Of a stretch of 64,000 bases of DNA, positions 18,674-28,716 are shown one piece after another. The stretch comes from Symsagittifera roscoffensis (Eukaryota > Xenacoelomorpha > Acoela > Convolutidae). Every line of letters starts with the position of its first letter. Within the stretch, counting starts at the first letter, position 1. The stretch lies in contig NC_087069.1 in NCBI RefSeq assembly GCF_963678635.1, forward strand, positions 56,329,452-56,393,451. The letters are read 5' to 3'. A program made the translations under genes and the position numbers. The notes beneath the pieces are model-generated. The model ran no database searches. It saw only the letters and a program-made list of their open reading frames with translations, and was not told the origin of the DNA.

Positions 18674-19126
18674 GTGAATACTTTCAATTACTCATCAAAA
18701 TTTGTTGAAAAAATTAGATTTTTTTTTTCAATTTGTCGACAAAAAACATTGGGAAAACCAAAAACTTTCGAGAAAAAAATCTTTTCCAAAAAAATTTGTC
18801 GAAAAAAAAATTGGGAAAAAAAATTATTCGAAAAAAAATTTGTCGAAATTTTGTGAAAAAAAATTTCGAAAAAAAATTTGTTGAAAATTTGGGAAAAAAA
18901 TTTGTCGAAAAAAAAATTTTGTCGAAAATTTGGGAAAAAAATTTTTTTCGAAAAAAAAATTTGTCGAAAAAAAAATTTGGGAAAAATTTTTTTTCGAAAA
19001 AAAATTTGTTGAAAATTTGTGAAAAATTTTTCGATAAAAATTTGTCGAAAATTTGGGGAAAAAAATTTTTTCGAAAAAAAATTTCAATGTATTAACGATT
19101 AGTAATCATTTATTCATTTTATATAG
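18674..19126 (+). other. Phase-1 intron of PolB with AT-rich minisatellite
   Basis: A 453-bp intron runs from GTGAAT to a TATATAG acceptor. Reading frame and conserved sequence resume at 19127 with the HRKLSAKG segment typical of the PolB C-terminus. Most of the intron (18705-19090) is a degenerate array of TTTGTCGAAAAAAAATT units. The second Polinton has a break at the same place (after KPKLYSL, resuming with TLSAKD) so the intron is shared and old. Confidence 0.7.
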
Positions 19127-19581
19127 ATCATCGTAAGCTTTCAGCTAAAGGCATTTCCAGGGCAACTCAAAATCTTCTTACTCATCGGAAGTATGAAGAA
19201 ACTCTTGAGATGGGTAGTCTCTATCGAGCTGAAAACACCCGAATTGCATCTGACCGTCATGTTCTGAATACTGTTCGTACGAATAAGATAGCATTGTCAT
19301 CGTTCGACGATAAACGGTATATATTGGATGATGGCATTTCAACGTTGCCATATGGTTACATCGAGTCTTCAGAACCGCCTTCAAACAATAGTCGTCGTGG
19401 TAATAACAGCTCTACATTTCACGCCGATAGTGCGAACGATGAAACGTTAGATCGAGATAGTGATGATGATGACAATCTAGATGCATGGGTTGCTCATTTT
19501 GAAGACAATGACGCACCAATAGAATGGGATCAAGGGAATATACTAGATGGTATGTCGCAAGAACTTGATCGAACACAAATA
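19127..19581 (+). CDS. PolB: PolB C-terminal exon, first (truncated) copy
   Basis: This encodes the thumb/C-terminal region: HRKLSAKGISRATQNLLTH, a DDKRYIL segment and an acidic Asp/Ser-rich tail. At 19581/19582 it runs directly, in frame, into a second copy of FYEILKN... (the sequence at 18481), the junction of the 1.1-kb tandem duplication. A transcript spliced through both units would encode a polymerase with a duplicated C-terminal module. Confidence 0.7.
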
Positions 19582-20225
19582 GATTTTTACGAAATTTTGA
19601 AAAACAAATCCAACATTATTGACGAATTCGATTTCTCAAATTATCCCGAAAACCATCCACTGTTTAACAAGCAAAACAAACTGACAGTTCTCAAATACAA
19701 AGATGAGTTCCCAGCCGACACCATCACGGACTTCATTGCTTTAAAACCCAAGTTATACTCAATCGTCTCTCTAAGTGAATACTTTCAATTACTCATCAAA
19801 ATTTGTTGAAAAAATTAGATTTTTTTTTTTCAATTTGTCGACAAAAAACATTGGGAAAACCAAAAACTTTCGAGAAAAAAATCTTTTCCAAAAAAATTTG
19901 TCGAAAAAAAAATTGGGAAAAAAAATTATTCGAAAAAAAATTTGTCGAAATTTTGTGAAAAAAAATTTCGAAAAAAAATTTGTTGAAAATTTGGAAAAAT
20001 TTGTCGAAAAAAAAAATTTGTCGAAAATTTGGGAAAAAAATTTTTTTCGAAAAAAAAATTTGTCGAAAAAAAAATTTGGGAAAAATTTTTTTTCGAAAAA
20101 AAATTTGTTGAAAATTTGTGAAAAATTTTTCGATAAAAATTTGTCGAAAATTTGGGGAAAAAAATTTTTTCGAAAAAAAATTTCAATGTATTAACGATTA
20201 GTAATCATTTATTCATTTTATATAG

Positions 20226-20998
20226 ATCATCGTAAGCTTTCAGCTAAAGGCATTTCCAGGGCAACTCAAAATCTTCTTACTCATCGGAAGTATGAAGAAA
20301 CTCTTGAGATGGGTAGTCTCTATCGAGCTGAAAACACCCGAATTGCATCTGACCGTCATGTTCTGAATACTGTTCGTACGAATAAGATAGCATTGTCATC
20401 GTTCGACGATAAACGGTATATATTGGATGATGGCATTTCAACGTTGCCATATGGTTACATCGAGTCTTCAGAACCGCCTTCAAACAATAGTCGTCGTGGT
20501 AATAACAGCTCTACATTTCACGCCGATAGTGCGAACGATGAAACGTTAGATCGAGATAGTGATGATGATGACAATCTAGATGCATGGGTTGCTCATTTTG
20601 AAGACAATGACGCACCAATAGAATGGGATCAAGGGAATATACTAGATGGTATGTCGCAAGAACTTGATCGAACACAAATAGACTGGGATTATACGCAAGA
20701 TGTGCAATACGATAGTCAAGATAGCTTCATTGACCCCAGCACAAGTCAATCACATGTACATCGTTCATTGTTCGATCTTATGTCAACAGCCTCAAACGAA
20801 ATAGGATTCCACACTCCGGATCCTGGATTTGCACGTCTCGGTCAGATAAACGAGAGTGACCTTGACAGTGACGATATTGCCGATTTGAGTGCTGAAACTT
20901 CTGCAGAATCGTCTTCAGAATCGTCGGATAATTCTTTTCTAGATCGTGAAGCCGTTGAAGATGTGCCAACGCAACCAAAACGTTTTCGCAGGAAATAA
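20226..20998 (+). CDS. PolB: PolB C-terminal exon, complete copy with natural stop
   Basis: This is the same C-terminal exon as 19127-19581, but continuing past the duplication junction through an acidic, Ser/Asp/Glu-rich tail to a basic KRFRRK end and TAA at 20996-20998. The acceptor is TATATAG at 20219-20225, with the duplicated intron (19775-20225) before it. The long acidic tail is disordered in appearance. It is absent from minimal polymerases but is also present, with different sequence, in the second Polinton (34406-34774). Confidence 0.75.
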
Positions 20999-21310
20999 GA
21001 AAAAAATATTTGTTAATGTGATAGTGTGTAAAATATTGTGCAGTAAAGAGTAACAGCATTTACATTCAGTGGTCAAGCCAGAAATAATTTTGCTTCAAAC
21101 GCTTCTTATCTAATATTGACTCTAAGACATCTTTTATGTTTTAATGTGTACCAGTGTGTGTGTTAGAATTCGTGTTATATTTGAACCAAAAGTTTACAAA
21201 ATTCAATTTAACCTTGAAACGTATGTTTTCCGTTTAATTCTTCAACAGTTTCTTCATGAAAGTACTTGACATAGACGTTTACAGAAACCAGTCTATAGTA
21301 ATACATAAAA
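20999..21310. other. 3' non-coding region between PolB and right TIR
   Basis: AT-rich, no gene seen. It probably contains the PolB 3' UTR and polyadenylation signal. Confidence 0.45.
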
Positions 21311-21746
21311 ATTTCAAGCTGATTCTATACATATATTTCAAACATATTCGGTGCAGAAATCAAGCGTCTTTCATATACCATGCATGAAACTAATAGCTAT
21401 AACCACTTTATATACCACTCCAATTTGGTGCATAAACAAAAAGAACGAAATACACCGTCTGGGCATTTGGACGATTTAGCTATCAACCTAACAAAAATTT
21501 ACATTCAGGATCATTGGTTTAAAAAATTATACATTGGGATCAAACTTGTGGGATCATTATTTGGGATCATAACAAATTTTACATGGGATCAGTACTTTTA
21601 CATGGGATCTCAAAAATTTACGTTGGGATCTCAATACCCAATGATCCCTGTAGGGATCACCCCCCCCCCCCCCCCAAATCCCAGTGTAAAATAGCTATAC
21701 TACTACTTCAAAAGAGGCAATTAGACCAAAAATGGTCATTAAAAAA
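21311..21746 (-). repeat. Right terminal inverted repeat of the Polinton
   Basis: The reverse complement matches 1991-2400, including the TATATAAAG-containing inner part, the GATCCC-type iterons (about 21505-21665) and the CTATACTACT terminal segment. Compared with the left TIR it has a longer C-tract (21661-21676) and an extra 20 or so bases near the outer end (21711-21732). The 101- and 104-codon frames inside the TIRs are not considered genes. Confidence 0.9.
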
Positions 21747-21948
21747 CTTTTGAAAACGTTTTTAAATTTTGTATGAATTTTCTATGATAAACATTTTTTC
21801 CATAGATTTCATATATATATAACTGTAGGACAAGCAATTTTCTTCTATGGACGTCAAAGGTTTTTGGGATTGCTGTATCTTAAAAAATGTTTGATTTTTT
21901 AGCAGATAGCTTCAAATTTAGAAATTGGACGATTTGGAACAAAAAACT
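21747..21948. other. AT-rich flank
   Basis: No gene. It carries TATGATAAACATTTTTTCCATA-like sequence (split around 21783-21804), resembling the left flank of the element near 1200 and 1780. Confidence 0.4.
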
Positions 21949-22086
21949 ATCCAAAAAGCTGCAAACTTGTTAGTTGTTTTGGATCTGCTGCAACAAACAC
22001 AATTTCACGTTGAAAACACAATTGGTACAAAAAATGAGTTTGTTGCAGCAGATCGAAAACAACTAACAAGTTTGTAGCTTTTTGGA
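21949..22086. repeat. Long perfect-looking hairpin (foldback)
   Basis: The arms 21949-21998 and 22038-22086 are reverse complements over nearly 49 bases (for example AAACTTGTTAGTTGTTTT against AAAACAACTAACAAGTTT), with about 39 bases between. The arms are more GC-balanced than the surroundings. It could be a foldback transposon end, a small MITE or a hairpin RNA precursor. Confidence 0.8.
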
Positions 22087-23418
22087 TTACTTTTTGTTTG
22101 TATTCAAGTTAATACAAAATATAAAACAATCAATCATGCATAGGATAATAGCATGGGCCTGTTTGTTTACTCATACAAATGTGGTAAACGATGCAGCGCT
22201 CAGATCATGACTAACAAATTATGGATGCACTTTTTATAAATACACTTTCGAAAGAAAACATATCGATTTTTTAAAACGTTAAAATTTGACAAACTGGGGG
22301 CTATAATGGAAGACTCTTTTTTACAATTTTGGTCAACCACATGAAACGCTTGGCCCGCTTTGAGACAAGAATGTTTCTTTTGCAAATTTAGAGGCATTTA
22401 GCATAGTGGTAAGAATTAAGAGTTCGGAGTTAAGAAATTAGAAATAAGAATTATGCATTCAGGGGGAATTTGGCAAGGTTGTTCACTTTGAGAAATGTAA
22501 AGCGTTCAGTTCGAGAGCTTCAGATCGTGTATGTTATCCCTTGCCATGGCAATGCTAGTATGTGAAGACGAGCTCTCACTTAACTTCTAGCTTCAAGTAT
22601 TTCTCAGATTCACAAAATTTGGCTGCAACAGGGCAACAATGAAGTTCCACTTCGAAAAAAAAACGATCGTGAGTAGCAAAAAAGAGTTTCGCTCAACAAA
22701 ATAGCTCAATCTGAAATGTGGGGGAAAAAGACAAGCGGCCTATGCTTTGACAGGCTGGATATCTTTCATTGATCATCTGCGAGTAGCAGAAATCACAATT
22801 ATCAATTGAAATAATCTTAACTTATATCACAACGATCAAAAACAAATTCTGCAGTTTTTTTGCTCTTTGAACCCATACCCGGAGGAAAATTCAAAACTTG
22901 TGCTTTGACTTGATCAGGCAAAAAAAACTGCAGTTAATTTTAACAAAATAACTGCGGAGAAATAAGGGTACTTGAGGTCGCAATTAAACACATAAACATG
23001 GTAGAAAAATAGAAGAGAGGACCACTTTAGAGGGGCAACTGAGTAAGAACACGAACAAATCACGAGAACAATTTTAGCTTTCATTTGCTCGCAAAAAGTG
23101 TAGGTCAAGCGCTTTTGAAAAGTGCAAAAACAGTCGACCCGAAAGAGGAGGTTTGAGATGTTTACGCACAATTATCAAACTCAAAAGCGTTGAGTGTAAT
23201 TTTAGCAGAACCATTTTTTTCGTGAATGGATAATAAGGCTTCAAAAACGCAAACTTCAAAGAAACTATTTGGTGCCGTAAGCCACGAAAAAAAAAGTCAT
23301 GAAGAAAACTGCGAAGAAAACTGTTGGGAAGAACCTAGCTGAAGAATGATCGTTTGTCCCGAATGCACCAATTGCTCCAATTAGTATACAACTAGTTTCT
23401 CTGTTTTCATGATTATTG
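22087..23418. other. Non-coding, no gene recognised
   Basis: Short frames on both strands have no recognisable motif. I see nothing supportable as a gene. Confidence 0.4.
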
Positions 23419-23420
23419 TA

Positions 23421-24631
23421 CAGTGCTGATTTAAATTAACTGGACTAAGAAAAGGTGTGAAAACTCAGAACTCTATTAATATTAACATCTAATTTACACT
23501 TTATTTTGACATTTACTTAAAATTTTATAACTAATTAACAAATACAGATAAAAATTAAACAAAAATCAACAAATTTAGTATTTTGTTTGATAACCATTAT
23601 TTTTAAGAACTGCATTTAGTCTACGAGGTATGCTCCGATATAACCGATGAATGTAGTCGTCCGGAATTGCCAAAAAAAGTTTCAAAAACTTGACGAATAA
23701 GTTCTTTAACTGTTGTGAGGTGTTTTTCACGAATCTTCTGTTTCATGTAATTCCATAAATTTTCGATAATATTCAAATCTGGAGATTGCGGGGGCCAATT
23801 TTCCAAAACTTGAAAACCATTTTCCTGGAAAAATTTGTCGAAAATTTCGAATTATGGCAACTGGCATTGTCTTGCTGGAAACTTTCTTCCAGATAGATAT
23901 TTTCCATCAAGTGCGTTTCAAGTAATTTGCAATATTTGGCAGATTTAGTGTTTCCGTCGATTACTACTATATCTCTTTCCCCAGAAAACTTTATGTAGCC
24001 CCAAAACATCACCCTTTTTCCTCCAAGCTTTGCAGTTGGAGTGATATATTTGGAATGATGACGCATATTTGGGGGTCGTTCCACATAAATTTTGGCACTA
24101 GAGAAACCACACTTTCTCAAAGACTTGTGCTTTTTCTCGAAAATTTTGGCACCACTTTTTGCATTTTTTTCCTGTTGATGTCCGAAGCTTTTGGCGCTGA
24201 CTCGAGCTCTCAGACTTTTTTTGATTAAAATTGATCGAATTTTGCTGGCTGATAAATATACCGCTGACCGACTTTTCGGCCGACCGACTTTTTTTGCGTT
24301 ACATTAATGTCCATTTTCCCCACTTAAGGCATTTCTCTAAAAAATCCCACGCGGTAGATTTAGGAACTTTAGTTTTTTTCGATATTCTATATAAACTGAA
24401 ATTTTTAAGTGAAAATTTCAGAACTTGGAATTTTTTCCGAAGCGAAAATAAGCCCATAAAAAGGTAGCAAGGTTTTTGTTTCGTTTTTTCAAAGTTTTTT
24501 ATATATTGTTGAATGTAGCAGGAATCTGTAAAAATTGTTAAGTTTGAATAATGAAATTTTTTTAAAAAATATTAACGCCCTGTTCAGTTTTATTTTCACA
24601 CCTTTAGTCCGGATAATTTAAATCAGCACTG
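23421..24631 (-). mobile_element. Tc1/mariner transposon flanked by TA
   Basis: About 1.2 kb, bounded by inverted repeats that begin CAGTGCTGATTTAAATTA and continue through C(C/T)GGACTAA...GGTGTGAAAA. It is flanked by TA at 23419-23420 and 24632-24633, the Tc1/mariner target duplication. It carries a decayed transposase on the minus strand. The end sequence is shared with the 0.7-kb element at 40499-41224. Confidence 0.9.
23621..24470 (-). pseudogene. Tc1-like transposase, frameshifted
   Basis: DDE/D transposase fragments in order on the minus strand: an N-terminal helix-turn-helix-like part (about 24470-24130, broken by a stop and shifts), a core with GGKRVMFWGYIKF and FQQDNASCH (second catalytic Asp; 23773-24120), and the C-terminal WPPQSPDLNIIENLW (third catalytic position; 23621-23806) in another frame. 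Frame changes near 23800-23850 and about 24120 make it inactive. Confidence 0.88.
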
Positions 24632-24633
24632 TA

Positions 24634-26082
24634 TCTACTGGACACTAATTGATTGCAACAAATTAGTTTTTTAGACCTGATAGATGCGATGCGAATTGTG
24701 TGAAAATCAGTTGTAACAAGAGCAAAAGAAAGACTTGATTTGATGGAGTTTTTTGTCATGTGTATTGCTTTTCGAATGACAACTTTTCTTTTATTAGTAG
24801 AAAAGTAGACAAATCTCACATCATTCTTGTCTTTTAATTTTTCTGTCGTCTTTTTTTCGCAGTCTGGGTTCAATCTTTTATCAAAAATGGGAAATCTGGC
24901 TTTCTCTTTTTCAAATTTTTTTCGTCCAATAAAAACTTTGAAACTTCAAATCAAATTATCTGAGATCCCAACTGAAAAAAGATCAGACCTAAAAAGCGTT
25001 CAAATTTTGTTCCAACTTTCAAAAAAATTGGCAGAACATTTGTGCCGGCTCGGGTTTTTCTTCTCCAGACATATTTTGATTCTTCAACTAACACATTTTT
25101 TGGCAGACTTTTTTAAAGATCATTCGAAAGGTATTGATGTCCTAAGCTTGAATACAAAAAGATTAATTATATACGATTGTTATTTGTAAAGTTATGAGGG
25201 TTTCAGTTTGATCAATTTCGGACAATTAACGAGCCATATCAATATCATTCGTCATATTAACGCCTAAGCAGAGGTTTGAACCATTTTAGAAAAATTTTAA
25301 ACTGAATTGAAGGATTGCGTTTTTGACCACTTGATACTTTATTTACGCGAAATTTACCACTTTGTTTTTTTTTTTCAAAAACAATGGGGGAAATCGATTT
25401 TTTAAAAACAAATTGAGTTTTTTCTAGCCAAAATTACCCCATAGACCTTTACCCCGTTACAAGCAGTCTTATTTTTCTTTATAACTCGATGTGTATGCGG
25501 CGAATGAGATGAGTACTATTCACGCCATGAGCTGATACTAGCTGAGCACTGTGTGTTGCAACCGGATCAAAATTGGTCAGCATGTTGGTCTTTTTCCATG
25601 AAGGGTGCTTAAAGAACCCAATTTTCAGAAACACGAAATGAATGAGCGATATTGTAACAAAATTAGCTGATTGAGCCTTTTTTCAAACTTTACCCAATTT
25701 GTAGTCAACAGTAATTCAACAGATAGCCTTTGTTCCAAATTTCGAAGAAAGTGACGGATATTCGTGCTCGGGGCGGTTTTTACTCCTGACTTATTTTGAC
25801 TCTTTAACTAAAATTTTTTGGCAGGCTTCCCAAAAAAAATAATTGTTCTGAGCACAAAATGAAAATAATATTCATTTTGTGATCAATTTTCGTGAAATTA
25901 TGGGTGCTTAAAGATTGCCAATTAGGCCAAAGTGAGACAATTACAGCACGATAAATTTCGTACTTCTAACACTTAAGCGGAGATTAAATCCGTCTTAGAA
26001 ATCGTTCCAAGTTATATTGAGGCTGACAATTTAGTCAGTTTTCTATTTTGATGTTTGCAAATCATATCATTTTGTACTTTAC
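24634..26082. other. Non-coding, no gene recognised
   Basis: Short frames (for example an 89-codon minus-strand frame at 24604-24873 that runs into the Tc1 terminus) show no family motif. It may include decayed parts of the second Polinton. Confidence 0.4.
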
Positions 26083-27136
26083 ATGGCGTGCGGGGAGATG
26101 ATTTTTAAAAACGTCTCAAAAAACATTTTATTAACTTTTTTCGAAAGTGAACATTTTTGCATTAAATTCAAACGGCAGTTGGAACATTCAAAGTTTTGCC
26201 CTTATACGAGCAGTCTTGTTGATTTAAAATTTGAAATACATGAAACAATTGACATGAAGCAAATAAAACATGGCTGGCTTGTCAAGGTTATTATTATGAA
26301 GATAATCCATCAGGTATTGATGGTGCTAATGAGCGAGCTGAAGATGTCGCGGAACGTAAGCAGATCGTAGCAGCATCAAGCGACTTCCGTTTATTTAGTA
26401 AAATTGCTTGTGATTTTTTATCATTTGACAAACATCTTATCAGCGGTGTTCCAGTAAGACTTTCTCCTAATGACTTTGTTATTATGTCCAAGCAACCTAA
26501 TAGACATTACCAATTTCAAATCACTGAGCCTAACCTATATGTGCGCAAAATGACAAGAACAGATTTTTGTACTATCAGCGTTCGAAAAAAATCTGTTGAA
26601 AACACTCGCAATATACAATTATATTGAAGTTTTATCAAGAAACTTTTTGGCCACAACTGGTGTACAAAGCAAAGCTGGCGACAAGAAGACGTTTTTGCCA
26701 AAGAGCCAGTTCGTCGAATGATTTTGGCAATGAACTTAATTACAGCATACCTGGGAACTAACTGAACAAACCTGTTTAATTATCAAAAGTTTCAGCTAAA
26801 TGAAATCATTGTTTACCGAAACGTCTACCCATTGCAGGTACTCCCGTGTCAGCGACTGATAACAAAAGAATATACTATAACAAATTGGCAGCTCTAGACT
26901 TTATTTTTAACAATAGTCACGGAATCAGTTTCGCTAATTATCACAATCATTATATTAAGGCATTTGATCTCGCATCTACTCAGGAGGCTTCAGATGACTT
27001 TATTCATCTTGAATTGACCAATTGCACCATTTCAGTAGAACTGAAGTTTGATGCACCGCTTGGGGAAAATGTGGAGTTACTTTTCATGGGAGAGCGTGCA
27101 TCAACAGTTTACGTGCGTTCCGATAGAAAAAGTTAA
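26083..27136 (+). pseudogene. Major capsid protein remnant
   Basis: Homologous to the capsid gene at 3590-4897 from about its residue 140 to the C-terminus. It has the conserved FDKHLISGVPVRLS, EPNLYVRKMTRTD, SWRQEDVFAKEPVRRMI and NLFNYQKF segments spread over all three frames and a final in-frame part (26846-27136) ending SDRKS. Several stops and shifts are present. Many positions differ from the first copy, so it is an independent older insertion. Confidence 0.85.
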
Positions 27137-27149
27137 GAACACTCTCATG

Positions 27150-27600
27150 AGTTGAATCGGAACAAAAGGACAATCAACAAATTACTGAGATAATTAACCG
27201 ATGCAAGCATTTGAAACATCGATTTAGAGGTATATTCCAGCTAACTCAGCATTTAGAACAATTATGAAACGCGACAATACTTTTATAGTGAAAGCATCCA
27301 ACTCAGACCTGCCAGGAACTCACTGGCTACTATTCGCTCAAGCTGGTGATCAATTTTTTTTGCAGATCCTCTTGGACAAGGACTACAAAATTAACCACAT
27401 ATTTATAAATACATGAGATTTTCTTTTCATGAAGGAAACCAAATACTGATGAACCAGCCAATCCAATCAGTTAACTTGGCCTTGTGTAGACTTTATTGAA
27501 TTTATGTTGCTCATGTTATAATTTGATCCAAAGTTCCTATAGGCTTCAAAGTGAATGACCATGACATGATACGTTTCCCTAAACATATGTTGTTATAAAT
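27150..27600 (+). pseudogene. Adenain-like protease remnant
   Basis: This directly follows the capsid remnant, as in the first element. Fragments matching the protease include HLKHRFRGIFQ near the start and PGTHW (with the catalytic His) near 27320, followed by the FFADPLGQ-like stretch with the Asp at about 27355-27380 after a frame change. The Gln/Cys half is eroded by stops. Confidence 0.7.
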
Positions 27601-27712
27601 TTGTAATACTGATGATTTTCTAGATTTTCTATAATTATTTATAATTGACTTTTTTCGATTTTTTTGCTAGAACGTTTGCCTCTGGTGTTATCGCAGGCTC
27701 TAAAAAACGTTT

Positions 27713-28285
27713 TCAGAATTCAAATTTCTTTTCCGTTATAAATTTAACAAACAAAGTATTTGAATCAATCTCTAAGCGACCATACCCACTCAAAATAATA
27801 TCAATAACTTCAGAAAACTCGGCGGCATTATCACAATTCAAAATATTAATGAAGCTTTTCATTATTACATTAGTGATTAAATCAATTTGAGTTTGAATGG
27901 ATCAAGTTTGTGAAGCAAAGCAAACTTGTGGCAATCTTCTTCGTAGAGGAGCACCACCAATGTCAGTTGAGTTGTTAATATAATTGTTGTAGTTGACAGC
28001 AATTTTTAATTTTTCCATCAGGGGTTCTGATAGCTGAAGTTTACTGCAACCCAATATAAGATGTTTAAAAGATGAGAGTAGACAAGGTACAACGAAAGTG
28101 GTTGAGGTCATCTTGTTCACTACGTCGTCACAATCTTTTGTTACTTCGATGAGAACATGGATGTGGTGTTGGTCATTGTCGAGCAATTGGGCGCAAGACT
28201 TGTTGTGAATTGAGTGGGTTGCAAATCCAAAATTTGTGTTTAGAAGGAGTTGTGAGGGTGACTGCTCATACATTGCTTGAACCAT
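27713..28285 (-). pseudogene. HUH-motif protein homologue, interrupted
   Basis: ATG at 28285. The N-terminal 127 codons are open and align with the protein at 11201-11989 through HHIHVLIEV, CLLSSFKHLI and LMEKLKIAVNY. After a stop at about 27902 the C-terminal block (INILNCDNAAEFSEVI, then GYGRLEIDSNTLFVKF) follows in frame. The Ser-rich middle region seen in the first copy is missing. The Tyr of FKYLV is His here. Preservation of the His-x-His and of the C-terminal block across two divergent copies indicates functional constraint before decay. Confidence 0.72.
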
Positions 28286-28511
28286 TCTGCTGGTTAAATC
28301 AAATTATTCGTTTTTCTTTCTGTTTCAGGCAACTCTTCCTATTTTATTATTCGAGTATTCATCATCCGCGTCGTTTCCATCATCACTTTCAGTATATTCT
28401 TTTTCGAGACGTGTATAGCTTTTTATGATGTTTATGATTCACAGCTGAGAATGAGGAGGTGGAGAACGAAGATGAGGTCTTTTGACCTGTTTGTTTTTTC
28501 ACCATTTTTTT

Positions 28512-28716
28512 TTAAAATTTTTGAATAATTATCTGCCAAAATTCAAAATCTCTTGTCGTCAAAGTCACGCCTTCTTCATTCTTTTCACACAATTTTTTTG
28601 TGATATATGTACCCGTTTTGTTGAAATTTTTCGTCTCGTACAATGCGTTTTTCTCCCGAAGGTATATCTTGAAAATTATAGAAGAAGTCTGTATTATTGG
28701 CTAGCGACGAGTACAT
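28512..28716 (-). pseudogene. PC4-like protein homologue, frameshifted
   Basis: ATG at 28716. The first frame has a FYNFQDIPSGEKRIVRDEKF segment and a strand with GYIYHKK. After a shift in an A-run near 28588 a second frame carries EGVTLTTRDFEFW to a stop at 28512. The order matches PC4-domain proteins and the gene at 12004-12375. It lies upstream of the HUH-like gene on the same strand, as in the first element. Confidence 0.55.

Larger units (their letters stand above)
18481..20680 (+). repeat. 1.1-kb tandem duplication across PolB exon, intron and exon
   Basis: Unit 1 is 18481-19581 and unit 2 is 19582-20680. They are almost identical; the only differences I see are indels in the AT-rich intron (for example around 18890-18920 versus 19990-20010). 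The break point lies at a short shared AGA/GAT stretch. The near-identity means a very recent event or an assembly artefact from haplotype or repeat misplacement. The duplication keeps the polymerase frame open. Confidence 0.92.
1991..21746. mobile_element. Polinton/Maverick (adintovirus-like) element, nearly complete
   Basis: This is a self-synthesising DNA element about 19.8 kb long. It is bounded by inverted repeats (1991-2400 and 21311-21746) and carries the full Polinton hallmark set: protease, major capsid, penton, integrase, packaging ATPase and PolB, with several accessory genes. Left-half genes are all on the minus strand and tightly packed with short overlaps. The polymerase block is on the plus strand. 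No clean 6-bp target duplication is visible. The outermost TIR bases (TTTTTTAATGACCA on the left and its complement on the right) continue past the well-matched core, so the exact ends are uncertain. Lesions are few: a TAA in integrase, a TGA in PolB, frameshifts in Y, ATPase and PolB, and a 1.1-kb tandem duplication. The copy is therefore young. Confidence 0.93.

Noticed and set aside
18733-20194. Lys/Phe/Asn-only frames on both strands (for example 18824-19087, 19775-20194)
   Set aside because: They are translations of the intron minisatellite, open because the repeat lacks stops in some frames.
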